A stretch of DNA of 64,000 bases from Diphasiastrum complanatum (GCA_029204225.1 CM055108.1:6753608-6817607), one strand, 5' to 3'; counted from the first letter of the stretch, positions 34,278 through 46,071 are shown. Made by a program: numbers and translations. The notes: a model not told the origin generated them from the sequence alone.

Positions 34278-36911
34278 CTAATTTTGGCTTATAAATTTAC
34301 ATGCTTTTTTGAATCTTTGATATTCAATTGATCTTGTTGTGTATCGAACTTGAGCTCGTCTATAAAACCATTGGAATAGCTGAATGATGTAACTATTTTC
34401 TGAGGATGTTCCACCATGTTGCGTATTTTTCGGATGAAATGCTGCTCTTGCCTGCCAATGTGATTTCTCCATTCCTTGTGAAGACCATATACTCAAACTG
34501 CCATACTTTTTTGCAAAAAATGATGCATGATGCCTTAGTATGTGCTGCAATATCAAAGATTTATGCATTGGTTAGAATCTATCAAGCAAGTTATATTAAA
34601 ATTATAAAATTGTAAGACACTGTTCAAATGTATCTTACCATGTAGTGGTGATGTGATCTGAGCCCCAAGCCACCCGAACTGCATCTACAAACTCTATTGC
34701 TGTTTTCACCAATAGGAGTGCATCTGCATATGAAATTGTATCTTTTCTAAGCACTTCAATCATATTATCGAGCTTTTTCCAAACTTCAACCTTCTTTACC
34801 CTTGTTGTTCCTTTATCTTCAAAGTCTTCTGTCGCAGAAATAACATCTTTCCAAACTGAATATTGGATCTTAGACGACTCTTTAGAATGATTTGATAAAA
34901 ATCGACGAGCTTTGACTCCTCCTATGCTAGGTTTATTGGGTACGTTTCCTGTTTTTTCTCGAAAGCTTTTCATCTTTTTGTATTTTAACATGGCCTTCAT
35001 GAAGGCCTACTTTTGACAACACTTCCTCTAATCGAGCGATTGCTTGTTTTGATGCTGACTCTGGCTTAGTATTCCATGCAAACAAGATATGAAGATATAT
35101 TAATTTCTCTATGATCCTCACCTCTCCATGAAGTGTGCAAATATGCACATTTTGTAAAGGGCAATGGTAGTATTGGTTTCTAGTTGGAATCTTCAATATC
35201 TCTTGAAACTCTTGTGTTCCTTGAAATGTCATTTTATGATTTCATACAATAGGGACATGGATGTTTCGAATTTGCTTCATGAGATACATTGAACATACAT
35301 TTCAATGACTTCAAGTCTCCAACTAAATGCCATTCCACCAAAAATTCACCTCTTTCAGGAACACTAAGTACTTTGCCATTCATATGATCCTTTATGATAT
35401 CTAGATAACTTGTTCTGCTAAAAATCTAGGAAAGAACATCGTGATCCTCCTTGATAACCTGTTCAACATATGGAATCACAAGTTTTCATGTATTCAAAAC
35501 AATTACCAAAAGAAATTGCACATAAATAACAGCCATTTTTTACTTGAAAACATGCTAGCCACCATATGTTGTTTTCTGATTGCACACTGAAGTTGAGATC
35601 CCTTGAGTTTGTTGCATTGCTCAATGCTCCATTCATGAGAGTAATACTTACTCTTTCCAACTTTTGTCCTTTTATAACTTCCGATTCATCTAGCTTGACC
35701 ACCAGAATAAGTTTGCTCATACTAACACTTGTAATATTATAGAATTTCACTATAAATCTCAATAAATGATTCAAATCCACAAATAAGCTGTTGGTAGAAT
35801 TATATGACAAATTGCCAGACTTTGAATTGTGAATCTCATTGATGTGAAAAGGGATTCCAATGACATTTTGCATACCCTTATTCAATACATCTCTCTCCAA
35901 TCTTATCTGAAAAGGACGAGGAATGGGAAATTTTCTTACATGCAATTGTCCAAAAGCCTCTTTAATAATTTTAAATGTACTGGCGTATGTCTCCCTACTA
36001 ATACCTGAGAAATCACATGCTTCTTGAATTAACGTTCGGTCGATTACCTTACCGACCTCGTTCATCAAATCCTCAGTGACCTTGGACTTGATTCAAGAAT
36101 ACCGATTATTGTCCAATAAAGACTTTGTGGACTTGGTTGTCAATACCGAACTCAGTGATAATCCGATCAGGTCATTGTCCTTCAGATGCTCATTTGCAAC
36201 AAATGCTGATCTGAAAATGATTATGAAAATCAAGAAACCCAAATAGGACACATAATAAATGTCATGCTACTTTACAAACTAAAATAAAACTAATTCAAAT
36301 CAAATCCTTACTTGAATGTTTGAATTCTTTTTCTCCGTTGGCCTCCATTTAGCGAAAGCTCATCAATGTCCCTCATAATTCTTTTTCGCTTGTTTCTTTT
36401 TAATTTCTTATCTAGTATGCGAGTTTCTTCATTTAACTGGTCATTTGATATACGTAATGTCTGAACAACTTGTCGGAATTGATCATTACTTGCATTCAAA
36501 TTTAACATAATATTATGTAAACGCATTATCTTCTTTTAATTGTAATGATGCGGTTTCTTTTTCTCTATAGTCAGCAAGCAAACCATTTAACATACATTCT
36601 AAACTCTGTATTTTTTGAACCGAGTTTGCAACACCATAAGTCGTCAATCTTTCACAATAACCCAATAAACCGTCTTCTCTGTCACGCAAAAACTTTATTA
36701 ATTGTGTGATGGATTGGAATTGTGAAGCTTGCATCGAGTTCGGATCCAATGGATACAAACTTTCGTCAATCCACAAATCGTAATTCTTTCTTTGGTTGAT
36801 TCTGTGAGCGATCATATCAAGTGGAAAAACTGTGGATTCTTTCACTACTCCTCTTTTAGCTATCGGAGCATTCTCGGCAGGGAGAACAATGTGTAGATGA
36901 AACTGAGACAT
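34278..36911 (-). pseudogene. Transposase-like gene, copy 2 (broken)
   Basis: Homologue of the 49000-46337 gene. Minus strand: N-terminal MSQFHLHIVLP, YDLWIDESLYPLDPNS, DGLLGYCERL; coiled coil (36520-36310); CDFSGISRETYA (about 36020-35985); KLILVVKLDESEVIKGQKLE (candidate first catalytic Asp, about 35700-35640); WHLVGDLKSLKCM (second Asp, about 35330); HPCPYC (about 35270); VHICTLHGEVRIIEKL (about 35140-35090); RFLSNH; then after an intron WSSQGMEKSHWQARAAFHP (candidate Glu, about 34460-34500) and YIIQLFQWFYR. Several frameshifts and stops (near 36520, 36090, 35410, 35250, 35000) break it. The D..D..CxxC..HGE..GMEKSH pattern, kept in both copies, suggests a DDE nuclease. Confidence 0.6.
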
Positions 36912-37790
36912 CTCCGCAAACATCAGATGACAGATTAAAAAAAAAATAGACACTATTATTCATCCATGACGTACATGAGATTCTATGTTTATTCTCTCGC
37001 TAGTTAAAACGAGAGGCACAATCTCATTTTCAAATTTGAAAAAGTTAGTTAATGAGCGTCATAGGTTCTTGAAGTCGCAGTTGCATACGTCATAATCGTG
37101 TCATGTTAACTACACATTACTAGCAAGGTTAAGCTAAACTGGACCTGAAAGTCCATCGGAGTTTTAAAATCCAGCGTGTTTTTTTGGTCCTACATGGCAT
37201 TCCTTAGACGGCCCTTTTGATGTTTGTAACTCCTCTAATGCTTGCAAGAAATTCCAACTTTCGAGCTATGAGCAATTGAAAATAGACCAAATACAAACTT
37301 CCTTGCATTTGTATTGTTTGACTTGCAAATCATCATGATTGTTGACATTGAATGAACAATGTGATGAAGTACTTGACCTCTTGATAGACAAAGCACTGTG
37401 TGAATTACGCATCTTACAACACTTCCAACCCTACTTTGTATTTCATTATTATTATCTTTTACTTATTGATTTTCTCACCCAACTGTAAATTTTGTTACAA
37501 AAAATATGAACAAAACCTAATTCAAACATCTCATTTTATGCATCACCAACAACTAATATCTCTCTATATGCAATTCAATGTATTCCAAACATGTGTGGCA
37601 CCATATTTTGAACCATTGGTACTTCCAATCATGACCAATGTGTTAGGGCAAATTGATTACCTCAACAACCTGACCCAATTGGGATTTACTCTGTCCATTG
37701 TATTAAACCAATAGCAATTTTAGTAACACAAAGAAATAGATTAAAATTATGACTACTTACACTAGCATCAATCCAACCACAAAGATTTGG
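36912..37790. other. Flank of transposase copy 2, no gene
   Basis: AT-rich. A cggccctttt motif at 37195 faintly resembles the terminal repeat of the 40.8-kb element, but too weakly to call an end. No coding exon seen. Confidence 0.3.
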
Positions 37791-38250
37791 CACAAAAATT
37801 TTGATACCAGCCGGGTCAAGGTATTGCAGTTTTTTAGAAAATGTAATACAGTAGGGTATCAACATAAGGAGGTATAGGAGTTGTAGACTGGTATAGACCG
37901 GGCTGGTATCACAAGGGTGATACCATCCGGTTATCAACCCGGGTATGAACATGTACAAATTGCTATAAATACAGTTTTTAAAGTGTAATATCATAATTTA
38001 AAATATAAAAAATCTGAGATATAAAAAAAATACTAAAAATAGTACTACTGTTGATACCACGACAAAAATCCACAAAATCTCCCCAACCTGGGTATCAACA
38101 TGAATAGTAAAATAGTTAATACTGGGTGTTCGGTTCTAGACCCTGGTATTAGAAATCAGGTACCAGTCGGGTCGGTTTTTTAATACCATATTGATACCCA
38201 TTATTGATACCAGCCGTGACCCTATATACCCGCCCAACACTGGTATTAAC
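37791..38250. repeat. GGTATC/GATACC-rich foldback-like element
   Basis: About 460 bp with more than a dozen GGTATC or GATACC hexamers on alternating strands, including gataccagccgggtc (37804) and ttgataccagccgtgac (38202), tggtatcacaagggtgataccat (a 20-bp-scale palindrome at about 37905-37930) and repeated ccgggtatcaac. It is non-coding. This looks like a hairpin-forming MITE or foldback sequence. Confidence 0.45.
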
Positions 38251-38640
38251 CAAAGTCTTTTGTGCACATAGAAGTACTACACTTTTGACTATCAGAATAT
38301 TTCATTAACAGACTAAGTAGTATTAACTAACTAGTTTAAGGGTATAGTAGTTAACTAGCTATACTAGCATAAATGTTCGTTAGATAGCTAGTTAGTTAGT
38401 TAGCATAGTTAGTGACTATTAGCTAGTTAGTAGTTTCTCAGTTAATTATCATATTTTATTTAAGTAAGCTAACTATTAAAATTTTAGCTAACTAGTAGTA
38501 TAACTCGAGTATCTATGTGGTATATCATCTCCTAAAAGTAAATCGTGTTAGATCATGTATTCAATAGAATTCGAATAACATACAGGGTTAAACGAGCTGC
38601 AACAAGAGAGTTTGAAGAAATAAAGCACAGACACTCAATA
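38251..38640. repeat. Tandem-like ctagttagttag-rich AT tract
   Basis: Reiterated (g)ttagctag/ctaactag units between about 38300 and 38500. The first 40 bp (38243-38282) match 17758-17796 in reverse. No gene. Confidence 0.45.
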
Positions 38641-38649
38641 TAGACTTTT

Positions 38650-39050
38650 AGTTCATTTTAGAATAACATTATTAAACATAAAGCCCAATATTGCTTCATC
38701 TTAAGTTTCGATGTTGAACCTTCACCTCTGATAACTTGTGAGCTATTGTTGCCCAAGTGAACTAATTTCTTGGTATTGTAAGGTGTACAGGATTCAAAAC
38801 ATCTGATATGGCTAGTCATATGCTGTGAGTGGATCCGGATCAAGAAACCAGGAGGTATTGTCTGATGCTTCTTGATGGCTTGTCATGAATGCATCGTGAT
38901 CTATTTTTTGGTTCAAATGAGATGCTTCTGCAAATGCATTTGCCATTTGATTCAATTGCCCTTTGTTGTTGTCCTTGGCTTATAGAATGCGACAATCTCG
39001 AATCTCATGGTTGGTTCGTTTGCAGTATCTGCAGAATAGCTTCTTCTTTG
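38650..39050 (-). pseudogene. Copia gag zinc knuckle and protease scrap
   Basis: The minus strand encodes KLFCRYCKRTNHEIRDC (CxxCxxxxHxxxxC zinc knuckle, about 39030-38985). Further down is HMTSHIRCFESCTPYNTKKL and VHLGNNSSQVIRGEG (protease/pre-integrase, about 38820-38700), related to 22625-22985. Stops and frameshifts separate them. Confidence 0.6.
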
Positions 39051-39168
39051 TAGCTGTTTCCGAGTAGTTGCAAACTTTGTAAAAACACAAAGAAATCTGC
39101 AGGTTTGGATAAAAGTTGGACGAAGATTAAAATGTCGATTAGTTGATTACTAGGAGAATAATCCAACA
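39051..39168 (-). repeat. LTR stub of copia element D
   Basis: Reverse-orientation match to the first roughly 120 bp of the TGTTGGATTATT LTR family, with its edge at 39168 and a polypurine tract (plus strand actcccccttaat) beyond. The rest of the LTR is replaced by the gag scrap at 38650-39050. Confidence 0.7.
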
Positions 39169-40847
39169 CTCCCCCTTAATCTGAATCCATGAATTCCTTG
39201 ACCTTTAAACTTAGTTCTGCACAGAACTTTCTGTGTGCATCCAAGCTTAACGCTTTGGCAAAAATATCTGCTATCATATCTTGCGTTCGACAGTACTGCA
39301 ATCTCACATCTTTGTCAAGAACTTTGCTTATGACATAGTGATACTTGAGTTCAATGTGCTTACTCCTAAAATGAAATCTGGGGTTGGTTGATAAGGCAAT
39401 AACACTTTGATTATCATAAAATAATAATGTCGGGGCATATTGATTCAGACTGATATTTGAAAGTAAGTTTCTCAACCAAATTGCTTCCTTAGTGGCTTGT
39501 GAGGCTACGATAAACTCTGATTCTGTAGAATATAAAGCTATTGAAGATTGCTTGTGACTGTTCTAGTAAACATGACCATTGTTGAGGAAGAATGTAATAC
39601 CATAAGTAGATTTACGAGTGTCTACATCTCCTGCCCAACTTGCATCTGTGTAGCTACTTAGTAAATTGAGGTTGTCATTGTCGATTGCTCCATAACAAAT
39701 CCAAAAGTCCCTAGTAGCTCGAAGATATCTCATGACTATGATATGAGCCTTCCAATGTGTTATACCAAGGTTAGTCATAAACTGACTTAGGGAACTGATT
39801 GCAAAAATTATCTCTGGCCTGGAATAGATCATTGCGTACATAAGACATCCTATTATCGAATGATAAGGATACTCTTGCATCTATTTCTTCTCTTTGATTG
39901 TTCGGAGACACTAGTCCTTCGACAGTTTGAGACCTAGTTCCATTGGTGAGAGAGCTAACTTGCAATTAATAAGATTATATCTGACTAACATATTATAGAT
40001 GTACCTCTGTTGAGTAATGTAAATCAACGTTAGATTTCTGTCTCTGTGGATTTGAATACCAAGGCAGAAATGAGCTTCGCCTAAATCGGTCAAGTCGAAT
40101 TCGGAAGATAGCATTAACTTGTCTTCTTTTATCAAATCGATACTGTTGTTGAAGAGCAATGTGTCATCCACATATAAAGTGATTATGATAAAAGACTGCT
40201 GCATTGTCTTGAAGTAAACGTTAGAATTTGAAGAGCTTGGTGTGAAATCATGATCAATAAGAAAAGTATTGATCCTTTGAAACCATGCTCGAGCAGATTG
40301 CTTCAAGCCATAAAGTGCGTTATGGAGTTTACACACATGATTGTGTTTACCTTCGATAATATAACTATCGGGTTGCACCATGTCAATGTCTTCTTTGATA
40401 ACTCCATTGAGATATGTTGTCTGTACATCCATTTGATGTATTTTCAAATTTGCAGCAGCAACAAATGATAACAAAAGTCAAATAGACGAATGCTTGACTA
40501 CTGGATTGAAGGTCTCAGTGTAATCAATGTTGTATACCTAAGAAAATCCTCTGGCGACAAGTCAGGTTTTTCTTTTGTCGATGCTTCCGTCTACTTTGTA
40601 CTTGACTTTGAAAATCCATTTACAATCAACTATATTTCTGCTAGGAGGTAATTCGACAATTGTCCATGTCTGGTTCTTGATAAGAGATGAATACTCTTTA
40701 TTCATAGCTTCTTTCCAGAGATCAGAATTGGGCTGACTGAGTGCCTCTTCGACAGTCGAACAACTTGTAGGCTTGACCTAAACTCAGAAGGACTTCGGAA
40801 GTGTCGCACGTGATAACACGCACTTTGTCAATCCGACTAAGGTTATC
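39169..40847 (-). pseudogene. Copia element D: RNase H, RT, integrase tail
   Basis: Minus strand: RT WIFKVKYKVDGSI-like start (about 40620), LKIHQMDVQTTYLNGVIKED (catalytic D), LYGLKQSARAWFQRINTFLI, TLYVDDTLLF (YVDD kept), LGEAHFCLGIQIHRDR; IGCLMYAMIYSRPEIIFAI; RNase H YTDASWAGDVDTRKSTYG, FYDNQSVIALSTNPRFHFRS, DIFAKALSLDAHRKFC. At 40784-40847 comes an integrase piece (TKCVLSRATLPKSF) with a deletion joining it to RT. Integrase continues at 49413 on the far side of the 8.57-kb insertion. Long stretches are open, so it is a fairly young relic. Confidence 0.8.
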
Positions 40848-40877
40848 ATTAGGGACCTTTTTGGAATCAAAAAGGGC
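40848..40877 (+). repeat. Left terminal inverted repeat
   Basis: 30 bp, matching 49383-49412 inverted at 28 positions. It is internally palindromic (acctttttgg..tcaaaaagggc), so each end could itself fold into a hairpin. Confidence 0.75.
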
Positions 40878-41148
40878 ACTTCACTAATTATAATTAGTGT
40901 TAATGATGACACGTGTCCCAATAAAATATTGACAACTGAGAGAGAATGGTCCATATGACATGGCAAATTCAATGGTGCAGATTCAATCAAGTGTGGGCCC
41001 ACAAAGTACACCTCTAACATTAACCCTAGATAAAGCAATAACTATGCCTACAAGTTAACATCAACTAGCATGTCTATCTACTAGCAGCCTTATCCTAAGT
41101 GAGCCTAGTTCTTATTTCAAATTTTGAATGTTCACAAGCTTGTATCTC

Positions 41149-41264
<116 letters not shown>

Positions 41265-41368
41265 CTGTATATTCCACAGATATTCTATTTTTTATTTATT
41301 TTGGTTCACCTTATCTGAAGATCTACACACTATTTCGCATATCCTACATTATCATTACATCATCCATT

Positions 41369-42726
41369 ATGGCCTCTACTCAATCAAGGAAGCCCAAGAA
41401 TCAACTAGCTTCCATTGTTGCGCACATCAAAGATTCCAATGAGCATTGGGTGCCCATACATTTTCAACTTTTGACTGGGTTTACATGCAACAATCGGGCA
41501 AAGGAACTCACAAGGTTGCAAAGAGGAAGCGAAACAACCAAGACTACCATTGGAAAGGAAGGATCCACGAATTCAAGATCGACCAAAATGGCGAATACCT
41601 TGCTAATGTGCAACACGTATACATGCGTCGAGATATTTTATTGGATGTGGCTGTTGCTGATAGAACCATACAGTCACATTGTAGGTCTCACCTCTTTTAT
41701 TCTTGTGTTTACTATTATGTTTAAATTATTATTATGTCATTGTAATGGATAATAATGTTGCATTAATGATTGGTGCAGATGTCTTTCCTTCAAATAGCTT
41801 CGATTGGCAAAACGTGAAGTCCTTCACTGGAAAATTCTCCGCCATACACGCCAAATATGGAGAACTAATATATGGTGGGTTGGCATCCTCTGCCCTGATC
41901 AAAATGGGCATTTTCTTTTACGATCACATGTACGAAGTTTCAAAAAAAAGTTTGGCCAAGGCAAATTAGCATCAACTTCTGAGCCTGCGATCAATTCTCA
42001 CGAGTGGCCATATGTTGACCAACTGACTATTGAATTAACGAAGAGGCAACTTCTCAAAGAGATTATTGGTAATATGAAGCCAACATTCGGATCCAAACGA
42101 GTTTACACTAGCATCTCTGTGCCGATCACCGTATTTGTTGCCATATTTAAGGCAGTCCCGTTTAGGAAAAAAAACACGATGTGGGCATGGAAAGCAACAG
42201 AATCATCACTGTTGGACAACATATTTGTCGCATGGGATTCAAAGGAAATGGAGCATAAAGGAGATTCAATAAGGCGTAAGCTCTCTTGTGAAACAATGAC
42301 CATAAGGTATCATATTTCACGTCAAACATGCTCCTTAAGTTTCATTTATAGGCGATATAAGTTTGGTCATGGTCGATGGGACCCTCTAAACGCGGAGACG
42401 AATCAGCAAGAAGTGGAGATATCCATACATTTGCCCCATGATGAAATACGAGAAATTCATATAAATAAGGAGTGCAACCTAGAAGATCTCCGGCATATGC
42501 TTGGATTGACTTTTGTTGATGTGCCAGTAAATTTTGTCTTCACTCGTAATGGACAAAATGTGAGTCCCTAATTTCCATCAGATTTCTAAATTTTAGATAG
42601 TAATGTTGAATAAATATAGGATTATTAACTTTGTGTCTTGTTTTGCAGATACGGAGACAAGCCGAAAAAGATCATGAATGTGTCTCATTTTTACAAACAG
42701 GGACATTAGGAGTCCAATGGGAATAA
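41369..42726 (+). pseudogene. BAH-like gene with possible beta-grasp C-terminal domain, copy 1
   Basis: Three exons: 41369 to about 41681 (donor gtaggt), 41779-42559 (donor gtgagt) and 42649-42726. Exon 1 starts MASTQSRKPKNQLASIVAHI, then after a one-base frameshift near 41450 gives FDWVYMQQSGKG, YHWKGRIHEFKIDQNGEYL, VQHVYMRRDILLDV, a BAH-like core. Exon 2: YGELIYGG, MGIFFYDHMYEVSKK, a second frameshift in an A-run at about 41942, then HEWPYVDQLTIELTKRQ, WAWKATESSLLDNIFVAWD, RYKFGHGRWDP. The C-terminus, CNLEDLRHMLGL, VPVNFVFTRNGQN, IRRQAEKDHECV, has the look of a ubiquitin/PB1-type beta-grasp. The copy at 16983-15644 shares intron positions. BAH domains bind nucleosomes, which fits the H3-like gene next door. 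Domain calls are tentative. Confidence 0.6.
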
Positions 42727-43095
42727 AGGATTTAATCTAATGAAAAATAGAAAACACAATTAGTTGGTTGTGTTTTGACTCTATTCTAATATATTTGGTT
42801 ACGTTTTGACGTTACTTTTGCATTGTCACATTTTATATGCCTGTTAGTACATTTGTGGATGTCCAAGGATTTTTACTCATGAGCCTAGACAAGAACATAC
42901 TATATTTGGAAAAGAGGCCAAAACTTTTATAGGAGCACTTACTAAAAATAGAACCCTTCACTATATAAGGGTGCTTGGGTCCTCATGTCTCCACTTCATC
43001 CCTTGAGTGTCAGAGTGTCAGTTTTTTTAAATTCTCTGTTTTTCATCTCTCGTGTTCTCTGATACGTTTTCAAAGGCTAACCAATGTTGGAGGAA

Positions 43096-44227
43096 ATGGC
43101 ATGGACGAAACAAACGGCTAGAGATCCCAGAGTGACTGCATTGCTCCATAGGGATGCACTAGCCACCCTCCATGAGAGAGAGAGACGGGAGAGCAGAAGC
43201 AGGAGTAGGAGTCACAGCCCTATAGCATCTCAGGAAGATCCGGCCACTCAACGTGAAACTGAGGAGGACATGGCCCATACAGCAGCTGCACAGGAGGATC
43301 AGACTGAGCAGCAGTAGCAAGAAGACCAGCAGCAGCAGGAGCACCAGCAGCAACAACAACAACAACCAACACGAGAAAAAAGCCCTTCCCCGATGGCAAC
43401 TGAACGGGAGGAAACAATGAAGTTCCTAGATGAGGAGCTTGCGGCATCGGGTGAGTTGCCGGTTCTGAATGATTCTTTCTTCGACCCATTTCCACCAGTA
43501 ATGGCCATGGACACATCAAATTTAGGCATATCGGGGGACACCACACCCACCGTGTCACCTCCAAGTCACGGCCCGGTGATGGGTCTGATGATGTCGTTGC
43601 CGGTGGGTGGTTTTGATGAGGGCACCCCGATGTCGAACACAACAAGGATGAAGCAGAAGGCGACCCATAGATGGTCAGAGAGAGGAGCACACGAGCGAAA
43701 AAGAAAGAATTCTCTCAAGGCAGGGTCTACATCAAAGCGACGGAACCCTGCAGCTCAACATCCATCACCACTGCCCACACCGCCAACATCGCCTCCACCT
43801 CCACCGCCTCCGCCCCCACCGCCTCCAAGTTATGCCGCAGCTGGCCCAAGTAGGACCGTAGAGCGTCGCAGGGATAGGCGGGCCCCTCGTGTAGCACCAT
43901 GGGCTGGAAAGGAGCTCCGCAGGATGCAGCCACCACCTCCTCGACCGCGTAGGAAGCGCAAGATCGCAACGTGGCTCCAGGATATACGGAGCTATCAGAA
44001 GTTCATAAAATTTTTGATTCCTAGGGCCCCTTTTGTGAGGCTTGTAAAAGAAATAGTCGGGGAACAGAGTTACGGCAAATGCGGTGTTCGCAATACAAGA
44101 GTCTACGAAAATGTACCTAACGCAGCTCTTTGAGGACTCATTTTTGTGTGCAGTGCACGGGAAGAGAGTCACAATACTCTCGAAGGATCTCCACCTAGCT
44201 AGAAGGCTAAGGAGAGAGCGGAATTAA
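43096..44227 (+). pseudogene. Histone H3-like protein with a giant N-terminal tail
   Basis: Starts MAWTKQTARDPRV (an upstream in-frame ATG is at 43084), matching the H3 start ARTKQTAR with R2 to W and K9 to D, K4 kept. About 250 extra residues follow: SR repeats (RRESRSRSRSHSP), a polyQ tract (about 43305-43370), an acidic stretch, basic KR patches and a polyproline run (about 43790-43825). The histone fold then appears: [30 protein letters not shown], and in the +1 frame [51 protein letters not shown] then TAA. Dyad-region H, KRVT and the final RR residues are H3-like. Lesions: a TAG at 43315 inside the CAG repeat and a 14-nt shortfall in loop 1 (about 44056-44062) causing a frameshift. It is not ordinary CENH3, which usually lacks TKQTAR. 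Unique in my experience. Confidence 0.8.
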
Positions 44228-44761
44228 AAATATCATGTACATGATTTTATTTATAATATACTGAAGATTTGGTGTCAAGTATCTTGCAGAATTTCAGGTT
44301 GTGTGAATGCAAATTGCTGTGATTGAGTTTGATATCTGATTTCAGTACTGTTTATGTGAATGCAGTCATTTGAAAATTTTAGTATCATCTATGTGAATGC
44401 AGTGATTTAAAATTTTCAGTACTATGGGAATGGTAGTTTCTTTAGCCATGTTGTAGATAAGATAGGTTTCCATGTCGTGGCATGGAAATTACGCCAAGGC
44501 GAGACCAGGGCCCGTTTGACCAGGTCAAATGGGCTCTGGTCGCACCCTGGCGTGAAAATCACGTCATGTAAAAAAAGGAGGAGAAATCTTTATCAGAATA
44601 AAAAAATTAAATTCTAAATTCAATAAATAAGCACATCATATAATGACAACAGAGAATTAGGAGAGTCCACAAGAAAAAAAGGACAAAATCTTTATTCACA
44701 TTTGATCCATTTCCTTCAGAGAGGACTTCAGCTTCTCTGATGACAGTACTGGTTTTAAAAT
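44228..44761. other. Intergenic spacer inside the transposon
   Basis: Lies between the convergent 3' ends of the H3-like gene and gene A. It contains a repeated tatgtgaatgcagt motif (44350-44405) and an imperfect palindrome around 44470-44570 (cgtggcatggaaattacgcc...ggcgtgaaaatcacg). No gene. Confidence 0.4.
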
Positions 44762-46071
44762 TTATAATGCTAATTTAGGAGCATCTCCCTCATCCTCATA
44801 AGGGCCAATTAAACCCGAGAGAATAAGCCGGGTCTCGAATCCAGGGCAGAAATCATTCAAAACGGCTTTTCGGAGGACACAGTAAGCCTTTGGTGCTGAC
44901 AGTGACAAGTCCAGCTCACCAATGTGCTTGGAGAGTGATTTGCATTTAAGAAGCTCTGTCTGTCCATCTGGGCTGTACTTGTTGCTGAAGGAGAAAATAA
45001 AGTTGTTGGGCAAGTTTCCAATGTAGTGGGCCATAGACCTGTCCAGCGTTCCTCCTTCAACTTTCTCCCGAGAGCCACCCCTTCGCATTGCAAATGCATC
45101 AAGCTCCACTGCATCCTGCATTTGGTTCAAATTATTGCAAAATGAGTATAATGAAGACAAACAAACATAACACCTTTGTACTTCACGTCAGCAGTTTTCC
45201 CTTCGAGTACCTCGAATGGCCTCGTTTGAACTGGTGGTGGTTGAAACGTTTTCAATTGGCAAAGCACCCTTGCCAATGCTTGTTCGGTGGTGTCCATGTC
45301 ATGCCCGATCAGCTTCTCATACGTGTCGTCGGGCTGGGTGTGGTCGAAAGTGGAACTGCCATTCTGCAAATTTACCAATGCTGCCAGCATCTCATCTTCT
45401 CGCAAGCCGAGAATATGTTGCAAGTCATGCATGAACACATACTCCTGCCCATCAATGATGATTGGAGCAAGGCCATGGATTCGAAGCATGACATCATCGG
45501 ACTCATCTATATCTTCTGGCTCCGCTGATGTGGATGCACCTGTTGCCTCTTGCGCAGCCAAGATTGCTTCATGCTCCACAGATAAATCTTCCTCTTCACC
45601 CGGGTCGTTCATCTCGTTCACTTGCTCACTAGGATTGTGTTTGTTGCTGGCCACAGTCGCTGGAAACTCATTAAGCAAAAAAATAACAGTAATCTCACCG
45701 GATAGAAACTTCTTTCCTACACTTTCAAGATCAAAAGTTTTCAGCTGATCCTTTGTCAACTCCAAGTAATGATCGTTACCCAAGTGACTAATAAATCTGT
45801 TGAGACGAGCGATAAAGGGTCTATCTCCTTTCCCTATATAACTAAGTAAGTTATATGGAATCCACATGATAGTTGAGCTAGGAATTTGTATGGCATAAGG
45901 CTTCAAAGTTTCATCTATATACTCACTCACGTACGTGAATGCATCCGTATTAGCCCGTAGAGTGGCAAGCGTGTCTATTCTACCGGTAAACATACAATAA
46001 ATACGATCTAACTGATCTAAAAATTCTGTGGGGGCTAGCAGATTGGCCAACTCTATTGTAGGGGACGACAT
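44762..46071 (-). CDS. Unknown transposon protein A, copy 1 (two exons)
   Basis: Exon 1 is 46071-45187 and exon 2 is 45115-44762, with donor gtgaagt and acceptor aatgcag. The join EGKTAD to DAVELDAFAMRRGG matches the splice position in copy 2 (33665/33759). The result is about 412 residues with no internal stop, so this may be an intact gene. The frame opens 60 nt further upstream at 46131, but MSSPTIELANLL at 46071 is the likelier start. The middle is acidic (NDPGEEEDLSVEHEAILAAQ, EDIDESDDVM); LREDEMLAALVNL is the best conserved block. The C-terminal part is GGSREKVEGGTLDRSMAHYI, FSNKYSPDGQTELL, ETRLILSGLIGPYED. No known domain is recognised. It sits in tandem with the upstream transposase-like gene. 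Confidence 0.65.

Noticed and set aside
37000-37700. Third copy of the TIR near 37195 (cggccctttt)
   Set aside because: Only about 10 bases match and the hairpin half is missing.
43315-43317. Programmed TAG readthrough in the H3-like gene
   Set aside because: There is also a 14-nt frameshifting gap in the fold, so simple decay explains both; no readthrough context is evident.
43159-44172. Minus-strand ORFs opposite the H3-like gene
   Set aside because: Leu/Cys/Trp-rich antisense shadows of polyQ and polyproline tracts; the plus strand carries clear histone homology.
43096-44227. Centromeric histone CENH3
   Set aside because: The TKQTAR start is retained and loop 1 is short, whereas plant CENH3 loses that start and has a longer loop 1; the giant tail is also unlike CENH3.
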